A stretch of DNA of 64,000 nucleotides from positions 124,001 to 188,000 of the forward strand of contig JAKSYS010000022.1 in the NCBI GenBank assembly GCA_022925895.1, given 5' to 3'. Within the stretch, counting starts at the first letter, position 1. Each line of letters starts with the position of its first letter. The DNA comes from Fragilaria crotonensis. Taxonomy: Eukaryota; Bacillariophyta; Fragilariophyceae; Fragilariales; Fragilariaceae. Shown piece by piece: positions 53,062 to 63,586 of the stretch. The translations under genes and the position numbers were made by a program. The notes under the pieces were generated by a model that saw only the letters and a program-made list of their open reading frames with translations, was not told the DNA's origin and ran no database searches.

Positions 53062-55665
53062 ATGTTAGTCTCCACTTATGTTCGAGAGGCCGGGCCCCCT
53101 TCTAATCTTTGCTCTCGGTTTGTGAAACATGTCTTTCGCGTATCCGCATCGACACCCTCCGGGGACGATGAAGATACACGCACCGAACTCGATTCTCATG
53201 CGGATACTTGTGTCGCAGGTCGCAACACTCTGCTTGTCTCTGACGAAGGTCGTCAGGTCACCGTTCATCCTTACAGCGGTGAATATAAGCCCATACCGGA
53301 TGTCTCCATCGCCACTGTTGCGACTTTGTGGATTCACCCTACTGACGGGCAACCGTACATCCTCATTATCAACGAGGCTCTGTATTTCGGGGACCGAGTG
53401 GATGTCACTCTGCTCAACCCCAACCAACTACGTGCGAATGGAGTCACGGTTGAGGATGTACCCCGCCAGTTTGATTCCAAGTCTTCGCATTCAATTTATC
53501 ACCCAACCGCAAAGTTGCGAATTCCTTTATCCCTTGACGGCATCTCTTCCGGTTTCGTGAGTCGTAAACCCACTTGGGAAGAATACGAACAATACCCCCA
53601 CGTTGAATTGACATCCCCGATGCGCTGGGATCCCTCTTCTGACCAGTTTGCCAAAAAGGAGGAGACATATGTTTCCAGCGTGAGTGTTGCCGAAACGTTA
53701 TTGGCAACTGATCATGTGAGGAATGCTTCGAGGTTGGTTTCGGCGGTGAAATCTTTAAGCTCGATGAACGCTCCCATCGGTCTGGAGGATGACTCTCTTG
53801 GGAACCGGTTGGTGGCTGCAATTAACGTCGCAGTAGATGACATTGTCGGTGACGGCTTATCCGGGAGAACGGACAATGATGTCTACCCAATGGATGGAGA
53901 AAGCCGGAAATTGTTTTCCCTTTCAACTAGTGAGAAACGATCTGCCTTAACACCTGAGATTCTTTCCAGAAGATGGGGAGTTGGCCTTGACACTGCCAAG
54001 AGAACGTTGCAAGTGACAACACAATCTGGGATAAGAAATGTCTTGGCACCGGGTGAAAGGAAGGTACGTCAGAAGCTTGATCATCTCGCTTTCCCAAACC
54101 TAAGCGGACGCTGGTACTCGGATACGATGTTTTCGAAGACACAATCAGTCAGGGGACACTTGGCTGCACAGGTGTTCACCAATGGTCGTGGGAGTGACCA
54201 CTTCTACCCCATGAAAAGTAAAGGATTGGCTGGTCAAAATGCTTTGATGCCATTCATTCAAGAGGTTGGGATACCCCAGACTATTGTGACAGACAATGCA
54301 CCTGAAGAGGTCCACGGTGAGTTTGGAAAGATTTGTAGACGGTTCCGCGTCAAGCAAGAACAAACTGTCCCATACAGTCCGTGGTCCAACCTGGCTGAGT
54401 CAACAATTCGAGAATTGAAGGTCGGGATCCGGAGGACCTTGAGGCGCTCCAAGGCACCGAAGCGACTTTGGTGTTACTGTGGAAAGTGGGTGGCAGCGAT
54501 AAGAAGACTGACGGCCCTTGATATACCCCAACTCCAAGGAAGGGTACCAGATGAAGACGTGCTGGGATGTACACCCGACATTTCCCAGTACGCCCAGTTT
54601 GATTGGTATGAGCCGGTCATGTACTGGGACCCGGTTGGCAGCTTCCCGTTTGAGCAGAAGTTGTTTGGTCGATGGATTGGTGTTGCCGAGGTTTCAACCG
54701 ACCTTATGGCGTTTTATATCCTGACCAGATCTGGGAAGGTGATTGTGCGGAAATCTGTTTGGGGATTGAGTGAGGATGATCTTGCCAACCCAGATATAAA
54801 GCTCCGACTATCTGAATTGGATGAAGGTATCCAGTCTAAGATTGGGGATGGACTCAAGACAGAGGACATCGACCCAGACCTAATGGACTCCATGCCGGAG
54901 GTTCCTGATGATGTCTTCGAAGATGACGAGGACGACGTTCAGTCAGGGACAGGGGACCTTGATGGCACCGCCAAAGATGTCGAAGACCATACCCCTGAGT
55001 CCTATGATGAATACTTAACTGCCCAGGTGCTACTTCCCCAAGGTGGAGAAGCTAAGAAAGCAACTGTGATTGGGAGGAAGCGCGACCATGATGGTCGTCC
55101 GATTGGGCAGCGCCACGCAAATCCGTTACTGGATTCACGTCTCTATGAGGTGGAGTTTCCAGACGGATCAACGGAAGCGATTACTGCAAACCTCATTGCC
55201 GAAAACATGTTATCCCAGGTCGATGACGAGGGACGAAGTTATGCAGTGATGAGTGAAATTGTCGATCACCGAACGAACGGACATGCCTTGTCAAAGGATG
55301 ACGGGTTTGTTGAAGACAAACGGGGACGGAGACATCCACGAATCACTACGCGGGGATGGGAGTTGCAAGTCGAATGGCGGGATGGCTCAACGACCTGGGT
55401 ACCATTGTCAGAATTGAAAGAGTCAAATCCGATTCAAGTTGCGGAGTACGCTGTCGCCAACAAGATCGCTGAAGAACCTGCGTTCGCTTGGTGGGTGCGC
55501 AACGTCTTGCGTAAAAGGGATCGGATAATCAAGAAAGTCAAGGCCAGATACTGGGCGAAGACGCATAAGTTTGGCATTGAGCTCCCAAAGACTGTGGCAG
55601 AGGCCCTTAAGATCGATGAGCGAACAGGGACTGATTTTTGGAGGAAGGCAATCGAATTGAGATGA
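53062..55665 (+). CDS. pol: E2 Pol first frame: protease and integrase, 867 codons
   Basis: Protease motif LDSHADT near residue 45. Integrase core with D354 (WYSDTMF), D411 (VTDNAPEE) and E446 (LAESTIRELK). An acidic linker (about residues 590-650) and the GWELQVEWRDGSTTWVPL block follow, ending just before RT where the frame stops in AIELR. The older fragment at 4865-5805 passes this point in one frame. Function: processing of the polyprotein and integration of element cDNA. Confidence 0.92.
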   Translation: MLVSTYVREAGPPSNLCSRFVKHVFRVSASTPSGDDEDTRTELDSHADTCVAGRNTLLVSDEGRQVTVHPYSGEYKPIPDVSIATVATLWIHPTDGQPYILIINEALYFGDRVDVTLLNPNQLRANGVTVEDVPRQFDSKSSHSIYHPTAKLRIPLSLDGISSGFVSRKPTWEEYEQYPHVELTSPMRWDPSSDQFAKKEETYVSSVSVAETLLATDHVRNASRLVSAVKSLSSMNAPIGLEDDSLGNRLVAAINVAVDDIVGDGLSGRTDNDVYPMDGESRKLFSLSTSEKRSALTPEILSRRWGVGLDTAKRTLQVTTQSGIRNVLAPGERKVRQKLDHLAFPNLSGRWYSDTMFSKTQSVRGHLAAQVFTNGRGSDHFYPMKSKGLAGQNALMPFIQEVGIPQTIVTDNAPEEVHGEFGKICRRFRVKQEQTVPYSPWSNLAESTIRELKVGIRRTLRRSKAPKRLWCYCGKWVAAIRRLTALDIPQLQGRVPDEDVLGCTPDISQYAQFDWYEPVMYWDPVGSFPFEQKLFGRWIGVAEVSTDLMAFYILTRSGKVIVRKSVWGLSEDDLANPDIKLRLSELDEGIQSKIGDGLKTEDIDPDLMDSMPEVPDDVFEDDEDDVQSGTGDLDGTAKDVEDHTPESYDEYLTAQVLLPQGGEAKKATVIGRKRDHDGRPIGQRHANPLLDSRLYEVEFPDGSTEAITANLIAENMLSQVDDEGRSYAVMSEIVDHRTNGHALSKDDGFVEDKRGRRHPRITTRGWELQVEWRDGSTTWVPLSELKESNPIQVAEYAVANKIAEEPAFAWWVRNVLRKRDRIIKKVKARYWAKTHKFGIELPKTVAEALKIDERTGTDFWRKAIELR

Positions 55666-57266
55666 AGAACGTCATGCCAGCATTCGAGTTCATTGATGAT
55701 GATGCAGTGCCGAAATTCTACAAGAAAATTGATTGTCACATGATCTTTGATGTCAAGATGGACTTGACTAGAAAGGCGCGGTTGGTGGCCGGTGGGCACC
55801 AAACGGATCCGCCGAAAGAGTCTACGTACTCGAGTGTGGTGTCACGTGACAGTATACGAATTGCTTTCACGCTGGCGGCACTGAATGACTTGGATGTCCT
55901 TTCTGCCGATGTGCAGGGGGCATACCTTAATGCTCCAACGAAGGAGAAGGTTTACACGACCGCTGGGTTGGAGTTTGGTGCAGACAAAGTTGGTCGACCG
56001 GTCCTAATTGTTCGAGCTCTCTATGGGTTGAAGTCAAGTGGTGCTCGATGGCGAGACCACATGGCGGCCACGTTACGGGAAGGAGGCTTTGTAAGTTGCA
56101 GAGGTGATCCTGACGTATGGATGCGGCCCAAGGTGAAGACGAATGGGGACAAATACTGGGAGTATGTTCTTTGCTATGTGGATGATATTTTGTGCGTGTC
56201 GCACGAACCGCAAGTGGTCATGGACTACCTCGCCTCCAAGTATACCCTAAAGAAAGGAAGTGTGAAGGAACCTGACTCATATTTAGGTGCCGAAGTCAAG
56301 AAGTGGACAATCGATGGTGCAGACAACCCAAGCAAGGTAAGATGGGCAATGTCTTCTGACCTTTATGTAAAGCGTGCTGTAACCGAGGTTGAACGTGAAC
56401 TTGATGAGATTGGTGAACGGCTAAGCACAAAGGTGTCGACGCCTATGAGTCAGGGTTACCGACCTGAAATTGATACAACCCCGGAACTGGACGCAAAGCG
56501 TGCGAACTATTTTCAGGGATTGATCGGAGTGCTGCGCTGGATCTGTGAACTTGGGCGCGTTGATATCCTCGTTGACGTTGCAATGTTGTCGCGTTTTCTT
56601 GCTGCACCAAGAAGGGGGCATCTCGACCAAGCTTTCCACATCTTCGCGTACTTGAAACGATACAACCGGTCAAGCATGGTATTCGATGACACGGAGCCAG
56701 TGTTTGATGAGAGTCGCTTTCAGAAGTGTGATTGGACTGAATACTACCCGGGCGCGTGCGAGGTAGAGCCGCCAGGTGCACCCGAATTACGGGGGCAATC
56801 GGTATCGATGAGTTGTTTTGTTGATGCGGACCATGCTGGTTGTCGTGTCACACGGCGCTCTCATACTGGAGTTTTGATTTTTATTAATCGAGCACCTATC
56901 CTTTGGTATTCGAAACGGCAAAATACTGTCGAAGCATCGACCTTTGGATCTGAGTTCATTGCTGCAAAGGTTGCAGTGGAGATGATTGAAGGACTGCGTT
57001 ACAAGCTGCGGATGATGGGTGTCCAAGTGGATGGGCCAACAAACGTATTTTGTGATAATGAATCCGTCGTCAAGAATTCGACGAAGCCTGAGTCAACTCT
57101 GAAGAAGAAACACAATGCGATTGCTTACCACCGAGTGCGTGAAGCGCAAGCGGCAGGTATTGTGCGGATCGCTAAGGAGGACGGAGAAACCAACTTGGCG
57201 GATATCCTAACCAAGTGTCTTCCTGGGCCACGGCTAAGAGAGTTGTGCTCGCGTATACTTTGGTGA
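55638..57266 (+). CDS. pol: E2 Pol second frame: RT and RNase H
   Basis: Overlaps the first frame by 28 nt in the -1 register. There is no ATG before 55662, so it needs a frameshift or is defective. RT includes KARLVAGGHQTDPP, LSADVQGAYLNAPT and the YVDD catalytic motif at 56175-56186. RNase H includes FVDADHAGC and EASTFGSEFIAA. Ends TGA 57264-57266, about 190 bp before the 3' LTR. Intact relative to the broken E1 copy. Confidence 0.92.
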   Translation: MEEGNRIEMKNVMPAFEFIDDDAVPKFYKKIDCHMIFDVKMDLTRKARLVAGGHQTDPPKESTYSSVVSRDSIRIAFTLAALNDLDVLSADVQGAYLNAPTKEKVYTTAGLEFGADKVGRPVLIVRALYGLKSSGARWRDHMAATLREGGFVSCRGDPDVWMRPKVKTNGDKYWEYVLCYVDDILCVSHEPQVVMDYLASKYTLKKGSVKEPDSYLGAEVKKWTIDGADNPSKVRWAMSSDLYVKRAVTEVERELDEIGERLSTKVSTPMSQGYRPEIDTTPELDAKRANYFQGLIGVLRWICELGRVDILVDVAMLSRFLAAPRRGHLDQAFHIFAYLKRYNRSSMVFDDTEPVFDESRFQKCDWTEYYPGACEVEPPGAPELRGQSVSMSCFVDADHAGCRVTRRSHTGVLIFINRAPILWYSKRQNTVEASTFGSEFIAAKVAVEMIEGLRYKLRMMGVQVDGPTNVFCDNESVVKNSTKPESTLKKKHNAIAYHRVREAQAAGIVRIAKEDGETNLADILTKCLPGPRLRELCSRILW

Positions 57267-57444
57267 CTGGTCCAAAAAGGACGCGGTTACGAGTGGAGTA
57301 CATAATGATTATGGAACCACTAACCCCCAAAACGGATGGGTGGACGTACACGTGATGACACGTGGAACCACCATAAACTAGCCGAAGTCGGCCGGCCACT
57401 GCATTGACGAATTCGGTCGAACTAGTCGTCTCTGACGATTAGCT

Positions 57445-57453
57445 CGAGGGGAC
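57445..57453 (+). promoter_or_regulatory. E2 polypurine tract
   Basis: CGAGGGGAC directly precedes the 3' LTR; the same tract adjoins the E1 3' LTR. Confidence 0.7.
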
Positions 57454-57708
57454 TGAATGAATTCTGCCATGAGTGCGGGATATTCGGACACCGGGACAGA
57501 CCGAAGTATCTTGGGCTGACGCAAGACGCGTGCCACGTACGCATGCGCGGATGGGACACTTCATCCGCGGCATGAGGGAACAAGTCTAGAATATGCTCAC
57601 TCTTTTTGTAAATAGTCAAGTTGCATGCTGCTACTAGTTGATTACTACATGTCTTAGAGTCGTCCCTGGCAATGGCGGATGCGCCGCTCTTGCGAGGGAA
57701 TCAACTGA
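57454..57708 (+). repeat. E2 3' LTR, 255 bp
   Basis: Identical to 50201-50455; followed by the CCTC duplication at 57709-57712. Confidence 0.95.
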
Positions 57709-59375
57709 CCTCATCTTGCTATCAATTCTACGTAGAAGCAACGTGAAGAAATCTGATTTTGCCGAACCATCCGTGTCGCCGGCTTTTTTCGCGAAAAATT
57801 TATTGAAAACAAGTGCGAACACGTAATTAGCTAAGCAAGATGGCGTCGAGTTCGACCTCCCGCCTTTTCCATTTTTGTTCGTAGATATGTACTGCGCTCT
57901 ACTCGTACTTTAACGATAGTACTTGTACTGGCAGAACGGCTACAAGTGGATGCCTTAAGGTACTGGTACAGTATGTCATAGGCAGTGCTTGGGTCTACAA
58001 TGGCCTGCAGAGACGGGAATTTCAAACCCAGCCCACCCAAACCCACGGCCCACCCAAACCCATTGGGTTAAGGGTGGGTTTTGGGTGAGCTCAGGATTTC
58101 ATGGGTGGGTCTGGGTGGGCCGGCAAATCATAGCAAAAAATGACTGTAGATGTTTGCTACCGGTAGTAGTAGAGCCATCTAGTCCAGTACTAACTACTGG
58201 GTTTGGGTGGGTTTGGGTAGGTCTTGGTAGATCGTATGGGTTCTGGGTGGGTTTGGGCTGGTACTTCCGTGAGCGTAGCTTTACGTGGGTACCCATGGGT
58301 TTGATATTTTCAGAAAGCCTGGTTTCCAATTGCCAAGTATCGAACGGTGGTACGCAGTACGCAGTAGACTAGTCTTCATGACGTTTATGGGTATCCTCTA
58401 GGAGTCACATGACTTTGGGATGGTTCAACAGTTCACAGGCCTGAGGGATGGCGGGTGCGTTAGCAAAAAGGACTTCCTGGCATATATTATATCGCCCGGT
58501 CGCCTAATCGGTCTCATGGAAAACAAATCATCGATTCCAATCCGGAAGCAAGCTTTTCAATTGCACTGCATGGTGCGGTTGTCCTCGGTCCGTCAGTCCA
58601 TGCTCCGCGGCGACAAAGGCACTAGGGGAGTAGTGGTAGTAGTACTGTACTACTGATCTATCCCTGCGTTCGCCTGAGGTCTTGTCTGACACGTTCGGCG
58701 ATCAACATCTAGAACCATACTGGGCATTATACTGTACTAGGGTACTACCTCAGGTAGAACATATTTGATACCATTAATTATGATATTATGATGCATAGAA
58801 TTTTTCAAATTGTTCCGTTGCCAACTATGTATTGACTTTCTCAAATCCTGACATGAGGAGAACGGAGAACACACATGAATAGTGACGAGCAGTATGTGAA
58901 CTGTGAACCCCACGCCATCACAAAACCCATCCTCTACTGAAACGGCACCGTCATTTGATCTGTTGCCAATCGTTAATAGACGCTGGACGGTTGTGGGAGT
59001 CACCCAGCAACGAGACATATTGTGTGTTGTGTGGAGAAGGAGCGTTGTGGGATTGGATTAAGACTTCACTGCCCGCTGGTTTTGCAATTTTAGATTATTT
59101 ATCATCGTCTCTTTTGTCACTTGCTATTCCAAGTTCTTGCATTCCTGTCCCAGTCCAGAGCGGATTTACAAGTCGACACGTTAGCACGTCTGGAAGGAGT
59201 TGATTGAAGGCAGTGAGTGAGAGGGCGGTATAGACTATTCGACAACGGGCGTCGGAACAATTGACCGACTAGTTGTTACGTTGCCTGATACACTGCTAAG
59301 CCCTTCCCTTTGACAAGTGGCATAACGCAGGAGAACTCATCCATTCGTTGCGGCGCGAAAACAAATAGAAACAAA
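57709..59375. other. Intergenic between E2 and the kinase gene
   Basis: 57709-57822 holds a minus-strand open frame that may be an upstream exon or leader of the helical-repeat gene. 58020-58265 holds the G/C-rich repeats listed separately. 58380-59375 shows no convincing gene and includes the upstream region of the kinase. Confidence 0.45.
58020..58265. repeat. GGGTTTGGGTGGG-type minisatellite in inverted orientation
   Basis: A C-rich block (about 58025-58065, 'cccacccaaaccca') is followed by G-rich blocks (58065-58120 and 58198-58262, 'gggtttgggtgggtttggg'). Either could form G-quadruplexes on one strand, and the two together could form a foldback. Confidence 0.75.
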
Positions 59376-61567
59376 ATGTCACAGACCCCGGAAACAAATC
59401 AAGGGGCCGAGGAACGTTCCGCTAGGACTCGACCTGCTCCAATGCATCCGTTTCAAACTCCTACCGATATGAAGAACGCAATGCACTTAGGGAATGTTGC
59501 ATCCACTCCTGTCACGGCTACCATGACACCGCCGACACCTTTCTCGGAGTCTCCCCGTGACAATCTTTGCGACGAGGGATATTTGGGACAGCACGATACC
59601 TATCAAGTAAAACGACTGTTTCGGGAAGAACCTCACCAGCAAGATGACTTGCATCGTATTGATTCCTGTAGAGTGAGTCCCCCCACTTCAAGAAGATCCA
59701 GACGCCATTCCTTTCCAGTGAGGCGATACTCAAAATCGTCACGTTCCCGATCCATGAAACCTCATGAATCCTTCGATTTCAGCATCACACCGTCGACCTC
59801 ATCATATACGGATGCAATCGACGACTCTGCCCCCAGTCGATTTTCCTCGACGCTATTAAAGAGAGTTCGCTCCTTGTCGTTTGATGACCAGAAAATCAGA
59901 CTCTCGCATCAAAAATCTCTTATTTTGACGCTGGGTGTGGTTCTCTTGATTTCGATGGGGATTATTTTTCGGTCGGATTGCACCATGAATGACGAGCTTT
60001 TGCAACAACACGAGCGAACGATTCGTCGCCACCAGCGCCATCACAATGGCCCCATGTCGGCGGGATTGCGAGGGGACCTGGTCAAAATGGGGGGTGGTCG
60101 AACGTTTGCGGAACGCAGTCGATTTCGTCCTCCACATTTTGAGTACGAAACACAACCTAATCGAACTTTGCAACTGGATCAACGTGATTATCAAATAAGG
60201 AAATCTGAAACCACTCCTTTTGGTTCTGATAACGTGTTCTTTCTCGCCGATCGAAAGCACCTTGCCTTTCGGCCTCCTCCGCCAATTACCAATTCGAGGG
60301 TGGACCCCTTTGAGACTCAAGATCGTTTTATGTATCGAGGGGAAAAGGAGACCAAGAAAAGTGCTACAATGAGTCGTGTCTTTTTCTTTGCAAAGAAACA
60401 GACACCTGCTTCTTCGCGACCTTTGCGCCAATTTGGTTCTGATTTCACCGATAACACTCAATTTTACGGCGTTCATGATTCGGACGATGAGCGCCTTTCG
60501 CACATGGAAATTCGCCAACCTTTGGACGATGGCGAGTGTGTTCCGATGAAGGATTGGCAAACTACGTATCATCCCTCATGTAATATGATGCACGAGTTGG
60601 GAATGGAACACATGGGCGAATCAACGAAGCCAGACTTTTCGCTCTTTGGAACGAAAGGTTACTGGAGACACGCTTGGAAGTTCAATGGAGGTCCGAACGG
60701 GCTTGAAACAATCGTCTTGAAGACATTGAAGTACGTGGCTCTAGGTGAATTGATATCGAGTCTTCGTTTAGTGGTACTCACGCATTTCCTACTTTCAGAT
60801 TCCAACACAACTTTGATGATGCTCACTTTGAGCATCATCGTGTGGATGCCGTAGCTATGGAGAGGCTAACCTCCTCACCTCACGTAATTAATATTTTCGG
60901 CTTCTGTGGCCATTCTGTGATGACTGAGTTTGCTGATGGAAATCGTCTCGGAGAGTTGGCTGATAAGAACAAAAACCCATTGGCGCGTCTGCGGATTGCT
61001 CGAGACATTGCTGAAGGCCTCGCTGATGTTCATGGAATCGACGGTGACGGACTGGCGACCTTTGTTCATTTGGACATTAATCCAGCAAACGTGGTGAGTA
61101 TTCGTGGTTCTCTCAAATTGAACGACTTCAACATTGGCATTTTGCGGCGGTGGAATGTGACGTCAAATACGTATTGCGGATTCCCCTCTCAATATCCTAA
61201 TCCCCAGTGGCGATCACCGGAGGAGGCACGGAACGAGCAGAATTTGACAGAAAAGGTCGATGTATTCTCCATGGGGCATATCTTCTTTAGGCTTATTTGT
61301 GGGCATGAGCCATGGAACAAGTTAGAAATTGGCGGTAAGCCGTCCAAGGAGGATATCAACGCTAAGGTGCAAAATGGAGTACTTCCCCGCATACCCCAGG
61401 AGATTATGACCACAACTGACCCCGAAGTTATGGCTATTCGCGATGTTATGCTGGATTGTTATGCATTTGACCCGGCCGCTCGTCCCAGGGCTCGAAGCAT
61501 CGCCACCCGCCTTCAAAGCGTTCTAGAAATGCTGGAAGGCAGCGACCATGGAGAGACTCGAACATGA
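59376..61567 (+). CDS. Membrane-anchored protein kinase, 707 aa, one intron
   Basis: Exon 1 59376-60730, intron 60731-60798, exon 2 60799-61567. I chose ATG 59376; upstream in-frame codons lack ATG. The N-terminal ~180 residues are Ser/Arg-rich and basic, then one transmembrane segment (about 181-198, LILTLGVVLLISMGIIF) and a ~230-residue linker. The kinase-like domain has beta-3 Lys (ETIVLKTLK), catalytic loop HLDINPANVV (61067 on), DFN instead of DFG (61124-61132), SPEE in place of APE, and a C-lobe ending DPAARPRARSIATRL. A glycine loop is not obvious. HxD and the metal-binding Asp are kept, so activity is possible. Basic residues before the helix suggest N-in, which would put the kinase in the lumen or outside; this is inference. 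No stops or shifts. Confidence 0.88.
60731..60798 (+). other. 68-nt intron in the kinase gene
   Basis: GTACGT ... TTTCAG, phase 2. Removing it joins LKTLK to the C-lobe frame; without it exon 1 runs into a nonsense tail. Confidence 0.85.
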
Positions 61568-61573
61568 TTAGCT

Positions 61574-61578
61574 ACTAG
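61574..61578. repeat. Target-site duplication ACTAG (left of TIR element)
   Basis: Matches 62903-62907. Confidence 0.65.
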
Positions 61579-62902
61579 AGTGTCTAAACGCCCGCTGTCT
61601 TTAATTAAAGATAGCCCACTGGTGAAATCTTTAATTAAAGATCGATTTCGTCCTCTACTTAACTTCTTCATTTCATCTTTTTAATCAAAATTAAAGCTGC
61701 CAATGTACTCTCAATTTAGTCAAACCTCATGGGCCAAACGGGGCATCTTAGTCAGCGACAGTTCCTGGTTTATGTTTTTGAAAGCAAAACTGGAGCCAAT
61801 TTTTCCTCAGTTTTTTGGGTCGAAAAATAACACGGTTTCACCGGATGTATAGTATGTGGCCTACACAGGCTACATAAATTCAGGTCATTTGAGGCCTCAC
61901 TTCACGTGTTGAGTTCATCACCTTCCACTTTGATTGAGCCAAAACGCGGATGTACAATTGTCATGAAAATGCGTTAAAGAGGAGGTATGTAACGGGGGGT
62001 GTTCTCTAATTTTCATCATTCCGTGAGCTGTGACAATGAAATTGAACGAGGTTTTTCGTCGTCCGTCACTATATCATAAACATCTCAATTCTCCATTCTT
62101 TCACTGCAAACAGCTTGTCTTGGCCATGCCAGACCAACCTGATGTTGTTGGTGGCTGCATTGGTTGAAAGTGATGCTTGGTTCATCCCTACTACTTGCTG
62201 AGTGCAGTCATTGCTTTGGAAGCACCAAGAAGCAAAAATCACCCCAACGGATGTGGCATTCTGGTTGAGGACCATGCCACTACTACATTTTTTCTCCTTA
62301 TCAACAACAATCCTTATTTAGTTGCAAATGTGGTGGAACAAGAAGAAGAGTATTGATGATAGGTTTGTGAAATAGAATGTGACATCGTGATGTCACGGCA
62401 ACTCAATGACGCACGTTCGTGCTTACAGCTAATGCCGTGGCAAGAAGGGCCAGAAGACAGCAGGTGGAGAGGCAGAATGGCTATTTTGGTTTACAATTTG
62501 GTGGCTGGCTGAACAAGATGGTACACTTCCCATTAGTCTTCACCAGGGCTGATGCTGAACCTGCAAGTGTTTTCATGCATGGTGCTCTCGTGTTGCAAAG
62601 GTACTTTGGGGTGCACCTTCATAACATGGATTTACCACACCAAAAACGAAAGTTAAGCTTTTCTGCCCACCTAGAGTACTGGCACAGTGAATAATGAATA
62701 GATTCAAAGTGTTACTTTATAAGTCTACCACTAGATGTATGATGATATCAATGACGGCAATAGGCCATTGTCAATGTCGAATTTTGTGCAGTTGATGGTA
62801 TAAAATGTACATCGACCGTCTTGCAAAACGTACGAAAATAGCCATCTTTAAAAAAAGACAGAATTGTCGTTAATTAAAGAACCCCCCGGGCGTTTAGACA
62901 CT
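61579..62902. mobile_element. 1.32-kb TIR DNA transposon, probably non-autonomous
   Basis: Perfect 16-bp terminal inverted repeats AGTGTCTAAACGCCCG at 61579-61594 and 62887-62902, 5-bp duplication ACTAG. Subterminal 'ctttaattaaag' palindromes occur near both ends. Inside is a 91-codon frame (62419-62694) with HFPLVFTRADAEPASVF, vaguely like a transposase fragment but not assignable. It lies 11 bp after the kinase stop codon, so it probably forms part of that gene's 3' UTR. The superfamily is undetermined; a 5-bp duplication does not fit Mutator or hAT. Confidence 0.8.
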
Positions 62903-62907
62903 ACTAG

Positions 62908-63586
62908 TGAGCCTTTTAGTTACAGCAATTGGTTTTTGGTTTTTCTCGGAACTTACGTAGAGACCCTTAGTTCAATTTGCTCCTCTAACTGGGTTCTGAT
63001 TTCTGATCTTTTACGTCATAAATAATAAAAAGATTGTCTTGTGTCCGGTAGGATAAAAAATTCCACAGACATGAAGAACCGGACAAAATAGATGAAGACA
63101 ACGATGGCGTACATGTATAGGGAACGCTGTGTACCAGTACCGTGCACGCCCCGACCAGACGTCTTTATCAAAATATGCATACCTGAAATTGGGCTCCCAT
63201 GGGGCGTTTCCGTCCGCCCCGGATGTACGTCCGGACAAAATCTTGGCGTAGCCCATATACCAAAATCCAGGCCAGACTTTTGTCGTTTCCTCACGCCGGT
63301 TAAATAACATTTTTGTTGGCGGACGAAACTATTTGTACTGATTGCCGTGGGCATGAACGGTTTGCTCGGCCAGACGATTGTTCCTGACGGAATGAAGCAT
63401 TTTTCATACTGAAAGGCATGGTCGTAAAGTTGGTGTCAGACTGATCGTGAAGTTCGTGCCAGACAATGTTCATTATTTTTCACAATTGTGTCACGTCGTT
63501 TGCAGGACTAGAATTGTTAATTTCCATTAGCGTTGAGTGTTCTATGCATCCTTCTGCCTTGAACTGACAACACTATGCACGTTTAA
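62908..63586. other. No gene seen
   Basis: Short overlapping minus-strand frames at 63011-63354 have no features. Otherwise A/T-rich. Confidence 0.5.

Larger units (their letters stand above)
50201..57708 (+). mobile_element. Copia E2: full-length, near-intact Ty1/copia element, 7.51 kb
   Basis: Identical 255-bp LTRs (50201-50455, 57454-57708), 4-bp duplication CCTC, leader with 41-bp repeats, gag 51597-52934, pol 53062-57266. Same family as E1. Only three one-base differences appear to separate it from a single continuous gag-pol: two gag homopolymers and the shift at about 55655. Confidence 0.95.

Noticed and set aside
55638-55665. Canonical -1 slippery site in E2
   Set aside because: GAT TTT TGG does not satisfy the X XXY YYZ pattern in the pol frame, so programmed frameshifting is left only as a possibility.
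58020-58265. Interstitial telomere
   Set aside because: The motif is GGGTTTGGGTGGG, not a regular TTAGGG-type array, and it occurs in both orientations.
62419-62694. Calling the frame in the TIR element a Mutator-like transposase
   Set aside because: Resemblance is limited to a few residues, and a 5-bp duplication does not fit Mutator.
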